A stretch of 36,392 nt of DNA, from NCBI GenBank assembly GCA_024636445.1, contig JAGXHE010000156.1, forward strand, positions 1 to 36,392, in the 5' to 3' direction. Below the pieces are notes generated by a model, which did not search any database, was not told where the DNA came from, and worked only from the letters and a program-made list of their open reading frames with translations. This stretch comes from Sulfitobacter sp. Lineage in GTDB: Bacteria; Pseudomonadota; Alphaproteobacteria; Rhodobacterales; Rhodobacteraceae. Every line of letters begins with the position of its first letter. Position 1 is the first letter of the stretch. Position numbers and translations under genes: made by a program. Below, piece after piece: positions 27,061 to 34,636 of the stretch.

Positions 27061-27196
27061 ATTTCTGCGTGCGCAAAGTCATAAAATTACAAAAAAAGCC
27101 CAAATGTGGTTGCAATATTACGCGCGGAGAAATATTTCACCCTGAACAGCCGCGATTCTGCACTGCGGCGTTACATCTATGGTTAAGGAGGCTGAA

Positions 27197-28477
27197 ATGG
27201 CTTTGGACACTGGCATCGCGCACTACGACGCACCCGAGAAAGACCTTTACGAAGTGGGCGAAATGCCTCCGTTGGGTTATGTTCCCAAGCAAATGTACGC
27301 GTGGGCCATCCGGCGCGAACGTCATGGCGAGCCGGACACTGCCATGCTGCAAGAAGTCGTGGACGTGCCCGAACTCGACAGCCAGGACGTGCTGGTTCTG
27401 GTGATGGCCGCAGGCATCAACTACAACGGCGTCTGGGCGGCTCTCGGCCAGCCGATCAGCCCCTTCGATGGCCACAAGCAGCCCTATCATATCGCAGGCT
27501 CCGACGCTTCGGGCATCATCTGGGCGGTGGGCGACAAGGTAAAACGCTGGAAAGTCGGCGACGAGGTCGTGATCCACTGCAACCAGGACGACGGCGACGA
27601 CGAAGAGTGCAACGGCGGCGATCCGATGTATTCGCCCAGCCAGCGGATCTGGGGATACGAGACGCCGGACGGCTCTTTCAGCCAGTTCACCCGCGTGCAG
27701 GCCCAGCAGTTGATGCCGCGCCCCAAGCACCTGACCTGGGAAGAAAGTGCCTGCTACACGCTGACGCTGGCCACTGCCTACCGGATGCTGTTTGGCCACG
27801 AGCCGCACGACCTGAAACCCGGCCAGAACGTTCTGGTCTGGGGCGCCTCGGGCGGGCTGGGGTCTTATGCGATCCAACTGATCAATACGGCCGGTGCCAA
27901 CGCGATCGGCGTGATCTCGGACGAAAGCAAGCGTGATTTCGTGATGGACCTGGGCGCAAAGGGCGTGCTGAACCGCAAGGATTTCAAATGCTGGGGCCAA
28001 CTGCCGACGGTCAACACGCCGGAATACAACACATGGTTTGCAGAGGCGCGAAAGTTCGGCAAGGCGATCTGGGACATCACCGGCAAGGGCGTGAACGTCG
28101 ACATGGTGTTCGAGCATCCCGGCGAAGCGACGTTCCCAGTCTCGACCTTTGTGGTGAAAAAGGGCGGCATGGTGGTGATTTGCGCGGGGACCAGCGGCTT
28201 TAACCTGACATTCGACGTGCGCTATATGTGGATGCACCAGAAACGTCTGCAGGGCAGCCACTTTGCACACCTCAAGCAAGCGTCGGCAGCCAACCGTCTG
28301 ATGCTGGAGCGTCGTCTTGATCCGTGCATGTCCGAAGTTTTTTTGTGGGGCGATCTGCCCGACGCGCACATGAAGATGATGCGCAACGAACACAAGCCCG
28401 GCAACATGTCGGTGCTGGTTCAGGCCCCCAAGACCGGCCTGCGCACGTTCGAGGACGCATTGGAAGCCGGACGGTAA
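27197..28477 (+). CDS. ccr: Crotonyl-CoA carboxylase/reductase
   Basis: It reductively carboxylates crotonyl-CoA to (2S)-ethylmalonyl-CoA with NADPH and CO2, the entry to the ethylmalonyl-CoA pathway. It has 426 aa from ATG 27197 (AAGGAGG 5-6 nt upstream); a GTG at 27179 is less likely. The medium-chain dehydrogenase fold is shown by ESACYTLTLATAYRML and the NADP Rossmann motif VLVWGASGGLGSYAIQL. The CO2-binding-site residues known from Kitasatospora have counterparts in GINYNGVWAALG (Asn) and GSHFAHLKQ (His). The segment GDEVVIHCNQDDGDDEEC is typical of Ccr. A strong terminator follows. Confidence 0.96.
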   Translation: MALDTGIAHYDAPEKDLYEVGEMPPLGYVPKQMYAWAIRRERHGEPDTAMLQEVVDVPELDSQDVLVLVMAAGINYNGVWAALGQPISPFDGHKQPYHIAGSDASGIIWAVGDKVKRWKVGDEVVIHCNQDDGDDEECNGGDPMYSPSQRIWGYETPDGSFSQFTRVQAQQLMPRPKHLTWEESACYTLTLATAYRMLFGHEPHDLKPGQNVLVWGASGGLGSYAIQLINTAGANAIGVISDESKRDFVMDLGAKGVLNRKDFKCWGQLPTVNTPEYNTWFAEARKFGKAIWDITGKGVNVDMVFEHPGEATFPVSTFVVKKGGMVVICAGTSGFNLTFDVRYMWMHQKRLQGSHFAHLKQASAANRLMLERRLDPCMSEVFLWGDLPDAHMKMMRNEHKPGNMSVLVQAPKTGLRTFEDALEAGR

Positions 28478-28505
28478 TCCAACCACCGCGTTCAAGGCGA
28501 GAATC

Positions 28506-28544
28506 ACGCCCGCGAATCACCCGATGGTTCGCGGGCGTTTGTCT
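28506..28544 (+). terminator. Rho-independent terminator of ccr
   Basis: ACGCCCGCGAA (28506-28516) pairs perfectly with TTCGCGGGCGT (28528-28538) over 11 bp and is followed by TTGTCTTTT. It is 29 bp after the ccr stop. Confidence 0.88.
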
Positions 28545-28585
28545 TTTCTCGTGGATATCTTTTCCGGTCAGTTGCTTGCCTGCGC

Positions 28586-28608
28586 ACTCCTCGCAGTTTC
28601 TGGGGAGT
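28586..28608. promoter_or_regulatory. Imperfect inverted repeat in the luxR promoter region
   Basis: ACTCC (28586-28590) and GGAGT (28604-28608) are inverted arms 13 bp apart. They lie about 85-105 bp before the 68-aa ORF that opens the luxR operon and just downstream of the ccr terminator. A second, longer, gapped symmetry (GTGAA at 28617 and TTCAC near 28635) lies close by. Either could be a lux-box-like operator, but neither matches a consensus I can vouch for. Confidence 0.25.
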
Positions 28609-28691
28609 ACTAATAAGTGAATTTCTTAAGAGATTTCACGCATGCTATAGTTGCATTAACCAACCGTTAACCAAATGAGGGTGACCCTACC

Positions 28692-28898
28692 ATGAAGAGT
28701 GATTGGATTTTGGATGTTCTGAAAGATCTCAGGACCTTTGCGAGTGAAAACGGGCTGCCAGTCCTGGCTGAACAGCTGGACGACACTGCCATCGTCGCAT
28801 TGGCCGAGATCACCGGAAGAGCAGAACTCATGGCGGGCGAACAAAATGACGCTGACAGCGCAGGTAATAGCTTTGTTGGAGAGGTTGGAGCAATCTGA
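28692..28898 (+). CDS. Small 68-aa protein overlapping luxR
   Basis: The protein has 68 aa from ATG 28692. It begins MKSDWILDVLKDLRTFASEN and continues with GLPVLAEQLDDTAIVALAEI, forming two amphipathic helices, then a polar tail. Its 3' end overlaps luxR by 53 bp (28846-28898) in another frame. GAGGG lies about 10 nt before ATG. I have a loose memory of a similar short protein upstream of LuxR regulators in other roseobacters, which supports it as real. Function unknown; it could regulate LuxR through translation or binding. Confidence 0.65.
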   Translation: MKSDWILDVLKDLRTFASENGLPVLAEQLDDTAIVALAEITGRAELMAGEQNDADSAGNSFVGEVGAI

Positions 28899-29565
28899 CA
28901 GTCTGGAGGTTCTCCAAGTCGTGATAGAAGAGTTGTGCACTAATTTTGCGATCGATCACATGATCTATCATTGGGTCGACAGTGCAGGTGATCAATACGG
29001 CTGCGGGACGTATTCCGCAGCATGGCGGGACCGATATGTAGAGCAAAATTACCTACGCATCGATCCGGTCGTGATCGGGTGTTATCAGCGTTTTCATCCC
29101 GTGGAATGGAAGCGGCTGGATTGGTCCAGCAAGGCGGCCCGCGCCTTTCAGGCCGAAGCGATTGCATACGGTGTGGGCAATCAGGGGTTCACCGTGCCGA
29201 TCCGCGGACCGAATGGGCAATTTGCCCTGTTTACCGTCTCGCATTCTTGTGACGATGCGACCTGGGGGATATTTACCGAAACACATCGGCGCACGCTGAT
29301 CCTGATCGCCCATGCGTTCAACCAAAAGGCGCTGGAGTTCGAGCCCGGACGCCGACCGGAACAGGCGCGTGGATTGTCGCCACGTGAGGTAGACTCGATG
29401 ACGCTGCTGGCGATGGGGTACAGCCGCGCGCAAGTGGCCGAAACCCTTTCGATTTCCGAGCACACGCTGCGGGTCTACATCGAAAGCGCGCGGTTCAAGC
29501 TGGGGGCAATGAACACCACCCATGCCGTTGCCCGTGCGATGAGCCGGGGCCTGATCGTGGTCTGA
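28846..29565 (+). CDS. luxR: LuxR-family autoinducer-responsive transcriptional regulator
   Basis: It senses N-acyl-homoserine lactone. It has 239 aa from ATG 28846. The autoinducer-binding domain (about 8-160) shows the conserved Trp60, Tyr64 and Asp73 in YSAAWRDRYVEQNYLRIDPVV, Trp88 in PVEWKRLDW and Gly114 in GNQGFTVP. The HTH domain (about 176-238) shows LSPREVDSMTLLAMGYS (Glu181), then AETLSISEHTLRVYIESARFK. All key ligand contacts of TraR/LasR are present, so it is likely a genuine signal receptor, not a solo without ligand pocket. It overlaps a small ORF by 53 bp at its 5' end and lies 100 bp before luxI. A longer start upstream is possible but the N-terminal part would look unlike LuxR. 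Confidence 0.92.
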   Translation: MTLTAQVIALLERLEQSDSLEVLQVVIEELCTNFAIDHMIYHWVDSAGDQYGCGTYSAAWRDRYVEQNYLRIDPVVIGCYQRFHPVEWKRLDWSSKAARAFQAEAIAYGVGNQGFTVPIRGPNGQFALFTVSHSCDDATWGIFTETHRRTLILIAHAFNQKALEFEPGRRPEQARGLSPREVDSMTLLAMGYSRAQVAETLSISEHTLRVYIESARFKLGAMNTTHAVARAMSRGLIVV

Positions 29566-29628
29566 CGTTGCGCAACCACGTGCTGCACCGCACGCAGGCT
29601 TTGATCCGTTTTAACATAGCTGCCGCTA

Positions 29629-29656
29629 CCCCTCTGGTCATTCAGACATCAGGGGA
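29629..29656 (+). promoter_or_regulatory. Imperfect hairpin that could mask the luxI ribosome binding site
   Basis: CCCCT (29629-29633) pairs with AGGGG (29651-29655), the ribosome binding site of luxI; GGTC/GAC inner bases add three pairs around a 5-nt loop. It could lower luxI translation until opened, or be an imperfect lux-box-like operator. Confidence 0.35.
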
Positions 29657-29665
29657 AGAGCACAC

Positions 29666-30304
29666 ATGCTACGCTACATTTATGGCCACGATCTTCACAT
29701 ATTTCCCAAACTGCGCGATGCCATGTTTCGCGACCGCGCCGACCAGTTCAAAACCCGGCTGGGCTGGGATGTCAGCGTCGATGATACCGGCGCCGAGCGT
29801 GACAGCTACGATGAACTGAACCCGCTCTATGTGATCTGGGAAGAACCCGACGGCAGTCACGGCGGCTCGATGCGCTTCTTGCCGACGACCGGTCGGGTGA
29901 TGGTCAACGACCACTTTGGCCAGCTGACCGGCGGCGTGCGCATCAAAAGCCCGCGCATCTGGGAATGTACCCGCTTTTGCCTGGCGCGCGGCGCTGGTGC
30001 CCATGTGGCTGCGGCCCTGATGCTGGGTGGCGGCGAGATCATGGAGAATTTCGACATCGACCATTTCGTTGGCGTCTTCGACGCCCGCATGGTGCGCATC
30101 TACCGCATGATCGGATCGTCCCCCGACGTTCTGGGCAGTCAGGGTCAGGGCCGCGACCGTATCAGCGTGGGACTTTGGCAGTTCGACCCGACAGCCAAGG
30201 CCACAGTGGCGCAGCGTGCCGGGGTCTCTGCACAACTGTCGCGCCAATGGTTCGACCGCTCGTTTTGTACGAGCCATGCACAAAATCTGGTGCGCACCGG
30301 CTAA
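29666..30304 (+). CDS. luxI: N-acyl-homoserine lactone synthase (LuxI family)
   Basis: It makes AHL from SAM and an acyl carrier protein (or acyl-CoA). It has 212 aa. The family's conserved residues are all in place: Arg24, Phe28 and Trp34 (RADQFKTRLGWDV), Asp46 and Asp49, Arg70 in GSMRFLPTTG, Phe84 in DHFG, and Glu100 and Arg103 in WECTRFCL. The acyl-chain pocket helix follows. AGGGGA is 9 nt before ATG. The pair luxR-luxI downstream of ccr has a counterpart in Ruegeria and Phaeobacter. The acyl-chain length cannot be read from the sequence. Confidence 0.93.
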   Translation: MLRYIYGHDLHIFPKLRDAMFRDRADQFKTRLGWDVSVDDTGAERDSYDELNPLYVIWEEPDGSHGGSMRFLPTTGRVMVNDHFGQLTGGVRIKSPRIWECTRFCLARGAGAHVAAALMLGGGEIMENFDIDHFVGVFDARMVRIYRMIGSSPDVLGSQGQGRDRISVGLWQFDPTAKATVAQRAGVSAQLSRQWFDRSFCTSHAQNLVRTG

Positions 30305-30330
30305 AGCGCGCCTTCCCTCTGGCCCCCGAC

Positions 30331-30351
30331 GCGACCCCGCTTTAGGGTCGC
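30331..30351 (+). promoter_or_regulatory. Perfect 7-bp hairpin 3 nt before the helicase start codon
   Basis: GCGACCC (30331-30337) and GGGTCGC (30345-30351) flank a 7-nt loop. The helicase ATG follows 3 nt later, and there is no obvious ribosome binding site between. No T-tract follows, so it is unlikely to be a strong luxI terminator. It may restrict translation of the helicase. Confidence 0.4.
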
Positions 30352-30354
30352 GCC

Positions 30355-31890
30355 ATGACCGAAACGGCCCTCACATATTCCGACGATCAGGCTGCGGCCT
30401 ATGACGCAGTGACCCAGATGCTGCGTGGTGCGGGCATTGATCTGGACGAGCAACTGCTGACCCCGCCGAAATCTTCGGCAAGTGCTGTAATGGCCGTCAC
30501 GGGCAAGGCGGGGTCCGGCAAAACGCTGCTGCTGGCGCAACTTTACAAAGCGCTGGAGCAGGCAGGGGTCGAGGTGGTCTCGGGGGACTACGAGTCGCGC
30601 AAACGCAAGGACAAGCGGACGCTCGCGATCCTTGCCCCCACCAACAAGGCGGCAAGTGTCCTGCGGTTGCGCGGGGTACCTGCGACGACGATCCACCGCA
30701 TCCTCTATACGCCGGTCTATGATCCCGAATACGAACGCATCGCGGAATGGCTGGCGGGCAACGGCGAGCGCCCCGATATCGCCGACCTGACCGAGCTGGC
30801 ACTTGATCGCGCGGCGGCGTTCTATGCCAATAACAAATCCATCCCCGGCGCACTGGCTGCCGCCGGTCTGCGGGGCAGCGATTTCATCACCGGCTGGAAG
30901 CGCCGCGAAGAGCCGTTGGACATAGGCTTTATCGACGAATCCTCGATGCTGGATGACAAGCAGTTCGAAGACCTCAAGGAAATTTTCCCCACGCTGCTGC
31001 TGTTTGGTGACCCTGCGCAGTTGGCGCCGGTGGGCCAGTCAGGCACGATGGTCTTCGAAAAACTGCCCGCGCCAAGCGTGATGAATCTCAGCCGGGTGCA
31101 CCGTCAGGCAGCTGACAACCCGATCCTGGATCTGGCACACGCGCTGGCCGATCCGGCGCTGGAATTCCACCATTTTGAAAAGATGGTCGAAGACGCCTCC
31201 AAGCGCGACGAACGGGTGGTCTGGGGCCAGCGGGTCGAGGTGGACCTGATGGCGCGCAGCCCGGTTCTGGTCTGGCGCAATGCTACGCGTATCCGGCTGA
31301 TCAACGCTTTTCGCACAGTCTATGGCGCCCCTGACGACGCGCTGCTGGAAGGCGAGCCGCTGATCTGCGACGGGATCGAACTGCCGCTGAAGCACCGCAA
31401 GAAACGTCTGGACCTTGAGGCGCGCGGCCTGATCCGGGGCGCGCAGGTGGTGTTTCTGGGGGCAGGGCGCAAGCCGGGGTTTTCGCGACTGCATGTGGTT
31501 GGGGCCGAAGATCCGCAAATTTCTGCAGCCTCGATCGTCAAGATCGAAAAGCCCGACGAGGAAGAGCCGTTCATTCCCTTTGCTGCACGGATGGGGGCCA
31601 CGTTCCTGCATGGCGCGGCGGTTACCATCCACAAGGCGCAAGGCAGCCAGTGGAACACGGTGCAGGTGTTTGCGCCCGACCTGTTCGTCGCCGCCCGCAT
31701 GGGCCGTGTCGAGGCGGGGCAACCACTGTGGAAACGTCTGGCCTATGTGGCGATCACCCGTGCGCAGGAACGACTGATCTGGGTGGTGCGCAACCGTCTG
31801 TCGAAACCGTCCGAGCCTTTGCGCGTGGATGATCTGAAAGCTGTTCCCGCAGCGCCGCTCAATCTGGCAGAGCCCGAGGCGTTCCTGTAA
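30355..31890 (+). CDS. RecD-like ATP-dependent DNA helicase (superfamily 1)
   Basis: The protein has 511 aa. N-terminal Walker A GKAGSGKT (50-57) follows a short leader. Later motifs: LAPTNKAASVLRLRGVPATTIH (Ia), GFIDESSML (Walker B/II), FGDPAQLAPVG (III), LSRVHRQA (IV), TIHKAQGSQW (V) and YVAITRAQERL (VI). The order matches superfamily-1 helicases of the RecD2/UvrD-C type, but it lacks the RecBCD partner domains. It may act in repair or DNA-end processing. Monocistronic; converges on the TIGR02186 gene with a 3-bp gap and no terminator. Confidence 0.9.
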   Translation: MTETALTYSDDQAAAYDAVTQMLRGAGIDLDEQLLTPPKSSASAVMAVTGKAGSGKTLLLAQLYKALEQAGVEVVSGDYESRKRKDKRTLAILAPTNKAASVLRLRGVPATTIHRILYTPVYDPEYERIAEWLAGNGERPDIADLTELALDRAAAFYANNKSIPGALAAAGLRGSDFITGWKRREEPLDIGFIDESSMLDDKQFEDLKEIFPTLLLFGDPAQLAPVGQSGTMVFEKLPAPSVMNLSRVHRQAADNPILDLAHALADPALEFHHFEKMVEDASKRDERVVWGQRVEVDLMARSPVLVWRNATRIRLINAFRTVYGAPDDALLEGEPLICDGIELPLKHRKKRLDLEARGLIRGAQVVFLGAGRKPGFSRLHVVGAEDPQISAASIVKIEKPDEEEPFIPFAARMGATFLHGAAVTIHKAQGSQWNTVQVFAPDLFVAARMGRVEAGQPLWKRLAYVAITRAQERLIWVVRNRLSKPSEPLRVDDLKAVPAAPLNLAEPEAFL

Positions 31891-31893
31891 GCC

Positions 31894-32661
31894 TTAGCGG
31901 CGTAGCAGCGCAAAGCCTGCCGATGCGCCCCAACCGGCTGCAATGGCGATGAAGATCGACATCAAACCATAGAGCAGCGGTTGGTTCAGAGACAGCGCGT
32001 GCAGCCACCGCTCCAGCCCCACTTTGCGCACGTCGATGGTGGTCTGGTATTGCGACACCACTTTGCCTTCACGGGTCAGGAATATGCGGGTCACGTAGCC
32101 GCCTTCGGTCAGTGAAGCGGGCAGCCGGATCGAGGTGCGGAACAGCGTCTGCTGATCCACGACGACTTTTTCTTCGAGTACCTGATAGAGGTTGGCGTTG
32201 TTTCGGATGCGGATCAGCGCGTTGGTGAATGCCATAGAGTCGTCGATGTTCATCGGTGCGCCCACCGACCGGATCGCGCGCGGCACGGAAATGCGGTAGC
32301 GCAAGTCTTCGATGTTCGACAGCACGTCGCGCAATGGCCCGCTTGATGCCACGGCATAATAGCTGGGCGCGTGGTCGACATCGACCGCGTCAGTGTTGAT
32401 CCAGATGCCAAAACGGCGCTCCTTGCGCCGCACCGTGACCGGCAGCGATGGCCCTGCGACGGTGATCACCACCTCAAGCGGTGGGCCTTCGGGAATCGGC
32501 TCCTCGCGGCGGACAGCGCCGAAGACCAGGATTTCAGAGCCGTCAAAGCTGGCGGTGATTGCGATCTCGTTCTGGGACAGGCCCAGAACGACCTGTTCGG
32601 CGGCTGCGGGCAGGGCAGTTGCCGTCCACATCGCCAGTATCGCCAGTAGCCGCGCCCGCAT
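31894..32661 (-). CDS. TIGR02186-family membrane-anchored periplasmic protein
   Basis: The protein has 255 aa from ATG 32661, which overlaps the TauE/SafE stop by one base (TGATG); a GTG one codon upstream is not needed. The signal peptide is about 1-22, ending AAA. The domain that follows reads as beta strands (VVLGLSQNEIAITASFDGSEI, RRKERRFGIWINTD), and near the C terminus a single membrane helix lies about 228-250. TIGR02186 proteins are uncharacterised and usually adjoin a TauE/SafE permease, as here, so they are likely to work together, perhaps as an extracytoplasmic partner. Confidence 0.85.
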   Translation of the reverse strand: MRARLLAILAMWTATALPAAAEQVVLGLSQNEIAITASFDGSEILVFGAVRREEPIPEGPPLEVVITVAGPSLPVTVRRKERRFGIWINTDAVDVDHAPSYYAVASSGPLRDVLSNIEDLRYRISVPRAIRSVGAPMNIDDSMAFTNALIRIRNNANLYQVLEEKVVVDQQTLFRTSIRLPASLTEGGYVTRIFLTREGKVVSQYQTTIDVRKVGLERWLHALSLNQPLLYGLMSIFIAIAAGWGASAGFALLRR

Positions 32662-33575
32662 CACTGCGCCCTCGTGGCTGCAATGGAATACAGCTCTGAG
32701 GGCATCAGCAGCAGTTCAAGCGCCAGCTTGCCGCAGACGATCATGACCAGCAGGGCCAGCAACACGCGCAACTGTTCGGCCTTCATCCGCAGGCCGATGT
32801 TGGTGCCGATCTGTGCGCCGATCACCCCGCCGACCAGCAGCAGAACGGCCAGAACCACGTCGACGGTATAGTTGGTGGTCGCGTGCAGCATGGTGGTGAA
32901 CCCGGCGACAAAGATGATCTGGAACAGCGAGGTGCCGATCACGACCTTGGTTGGCATGCCGAGGATATAGATCATCGCGGGCACCATGATGAAACCGCCG
33001 CCCACGCCCATGATCGCGGCCAGAACGCCCACGACCAGCCCCACCAACAGCGGCGGGATCACCGAGATATACAGGCCGGAGACGCGAAACCGCATCTTGA
33101 ACGGCATCTTGTGGACCAGCCCGTGCTTTTTGCGCTGGGGCCGCTTGCCCGCCGAGGATTTGCGCATAGCCGACAGGCTTTCCACAAACATCAGCGTGCC
33201 GATGATACCCAGAAACAGCACATAGCAAAGCCGCACCATCAGATCGACCTGACCGATGGACCGCAGGTAGTTGAACACGACCACACCGGCTGCCGCGCCG
33301 ATCAGGCCACCGATCAGCAAGACGGTGCCCATCCTCAGATCCACCGTACGCCGTCGGAAGTGGGCCAATACGCCCGAAAAAGAGGATGCGACAATCTGGT
33401 TTGCGCTGGTGGCTACTGCCACGGCGGGGGGGATGCCGATGAAGAACAGCAGCGGCGTCATCAAGAAACCACCGCCGACGCCGAACATGCCGGACAATAT
33501 GCCCACCAGCCCGCCGAGCCCCAAAAGCAAGAAAGCGTTTACTGAGATTTCTGCGATGGGCAGGTATACTTGCAT
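32661..33575 (-). CDS. TauE/SafE-family membrane permease (sulfite/sulfonate exporter type)
   Basis: The protein has 304 aa from ATG 33575 (AGGA 6 nt upstream), giving MQVYLPIAEISVN, a start I associate with this group. Eight or so hydrophobic segments. The two half-repeats GLGGLVGILSGMFGVGGGF (about 18-36) and VLAAIMGVGGGFIMVPAMIY are typical TauE/SafE. The central loop is basic (GKRPQRKKHG), which suits a cytoplasmic loop. It is probably cotranscribed with the TIGR02186 gene and may export a sulfur oxyanion; the substrate is not shown. An inverted repeat (ATGCT-N7-AGCAT) lies 36-52 bp upstream. Confidence 0.9.
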   Translation of the reverse strand: MQVYLPIAEISVNAFLLLGLGGLVGILSGMFGVGGGFLMTPLLFFIGIPPAVAVATSANQIVASSFSGVLAHFRRRTVDLRMGTVLLIGGLIGAAAGVVVFNYLRSIGQVDLMVRLCYVLFLGIIGTLMFVESLSAMRKSSAGKRPQRKKHGLVHKMPFKMRFRVSGLYISVIPPLLVGLVVGVLAAIMGVGGGFIMVPAMIYILGMPTKVVIGTSLFQIIFVAGFTTMLHATTNYTVDVVLAVLLLVGGVIGAQIGTNIGLRMKAEQLRVLLALLVMIVCGKLALELLLMPSELYSIAATRAQ

Positions 33576-33663
33576 GCCCATTCCTATGATCTGCACACGG
33601 GAAACGCAATATGCTACACTGCAGCATCGTGCATCAGGACCGACAATTCGCGGAAAACTGGAC

Positions 33664-34632
33664 CTATCGTTCTTTCACATATGGATCGCCGCCAGCGCGC
33701 GGCGGTGTTGCGCGGCCGACGAAACCGGCCAGGATGATCACCGTCATGATGTAGGGCAGGGCCCCAAGCAGTTGCCCCTGAACCCGCATACCGGTCAGCG
33801 CGGTTATCACGTCGGGCCGCGTTTCAAGTGCGCCGAAGAGACCGAACAACAGCGTCGCATAGAGCGCGTACCAAGGCCGCCATTTGGCAAAGATCAGCGC
33901 CGCCAGCGCGATATAGCCGCGCCCTGCGGACATATCCTTGACGAAACCGGCTTGCAGCGCTGTCGACAGATACGCTCCGGCAATGCCGCACAGCACGCCA
34001 CAGATCGCAATCGCCGCATAGCGCAGCCCGACCACGGACACCCCCGCCGTGTCCACCGCGGCGGGGTTTTCACCGACGGCGCGCAGGCGCAGGCCAAAGC
34101 GGGTGCGAAACAGGATGAACCAGGTCAGCGGCACGGCGGCAAAGGCCATGTAGACCAGAATGGAATGCCCGGAAATCAGCTCGGCGTAGATCGGACCAAT
34201 GAAGGGCACGTCGGCCACCGCATCGGCAAAGGGTAGGGTGATCGGCGTGAACCGACCGCCACCCATCAGCGACGGGGTGCGCCCGCCTTGCTGGAACCAG
34301 CTTTGTGCGATCAGCACCGTCAGGCCCGCCGCCAGAAAGTTGATCGCCACGCCCGAAATCAGTTGGTTGCCGCGAAAGGTGATCGAGGCCACGCCGTGCA
34401 GGCCGCTCAGCAACATCGACGCGGCGATGCCTGCCAGCAGACCCAGCCAGACCGAGCCGGTGACCGATGCGATGGCGGCGGAAAAGAACGCGGCGGCCAG
34501 CATCTTGCCTTCGAGGCCGATGTCGAAAATGCCTGCGCGTTCGCTGAACAGGCCCGCAAGGCAGGCCAGCAGCAGCGGTGTCGCCAGTCGCACGGTGCTG
34601 TCGAGCAGCTGGATCAGGGTCAGAAAATCCAT
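33664..34632 (-). CDS. ABC transporter permease, nucleoside-type (second membrane subunit)
   Basis: The protein has 322 aa with 8-9 hydrophobic segments. It starts MDFLTLIQLLDSTVRLATPL and has LACLAGLFSERAGIFDIGLEGKMLAAAF, the glycine-rich motif of sugar/nucleoside branched-type permeases (BPD_transp_2). The last loop has GENPAAVDTAGVSVVGLRYA, where the EAA-like coupling helix lies. It begins 4 bp after the other permease gene on the same strand, so they form a heterodimer. The ATPase at the right edge carries the family features of guanosine/nucleoside importers, which supports a nucleoside substrate. Confidence 0.88.
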   Translation of the reverse strand: MDFLTLIQLLDSTVRLATPLLLACLAGLFSERAGIFDIGLEGKMLAAAFFSAAIASVTGSVWLGLLAGIAASMLLSGLHGVASITFRGNQLISGVAINFLAAGLTVLIAQSWFQQGGRTPSLMGGGRFTPITLPFADAVADVPFIGPIYAELISGHSILVYMAFAAVPLTWFILFRTRFGLRLRAVGENPAAVDTAGVSVVGLRYAAIAICGVLCGIAGAYLSTALQAGFVKDMSAGRGYIALAALIFAKWRPWYALYATLLFGLFGALETRPDVITALTGMRVQGQLLGALPYIMTVIILAGFVGRATPPRAGGDPYVKER

Positions 34633-34636
34633 GCGA

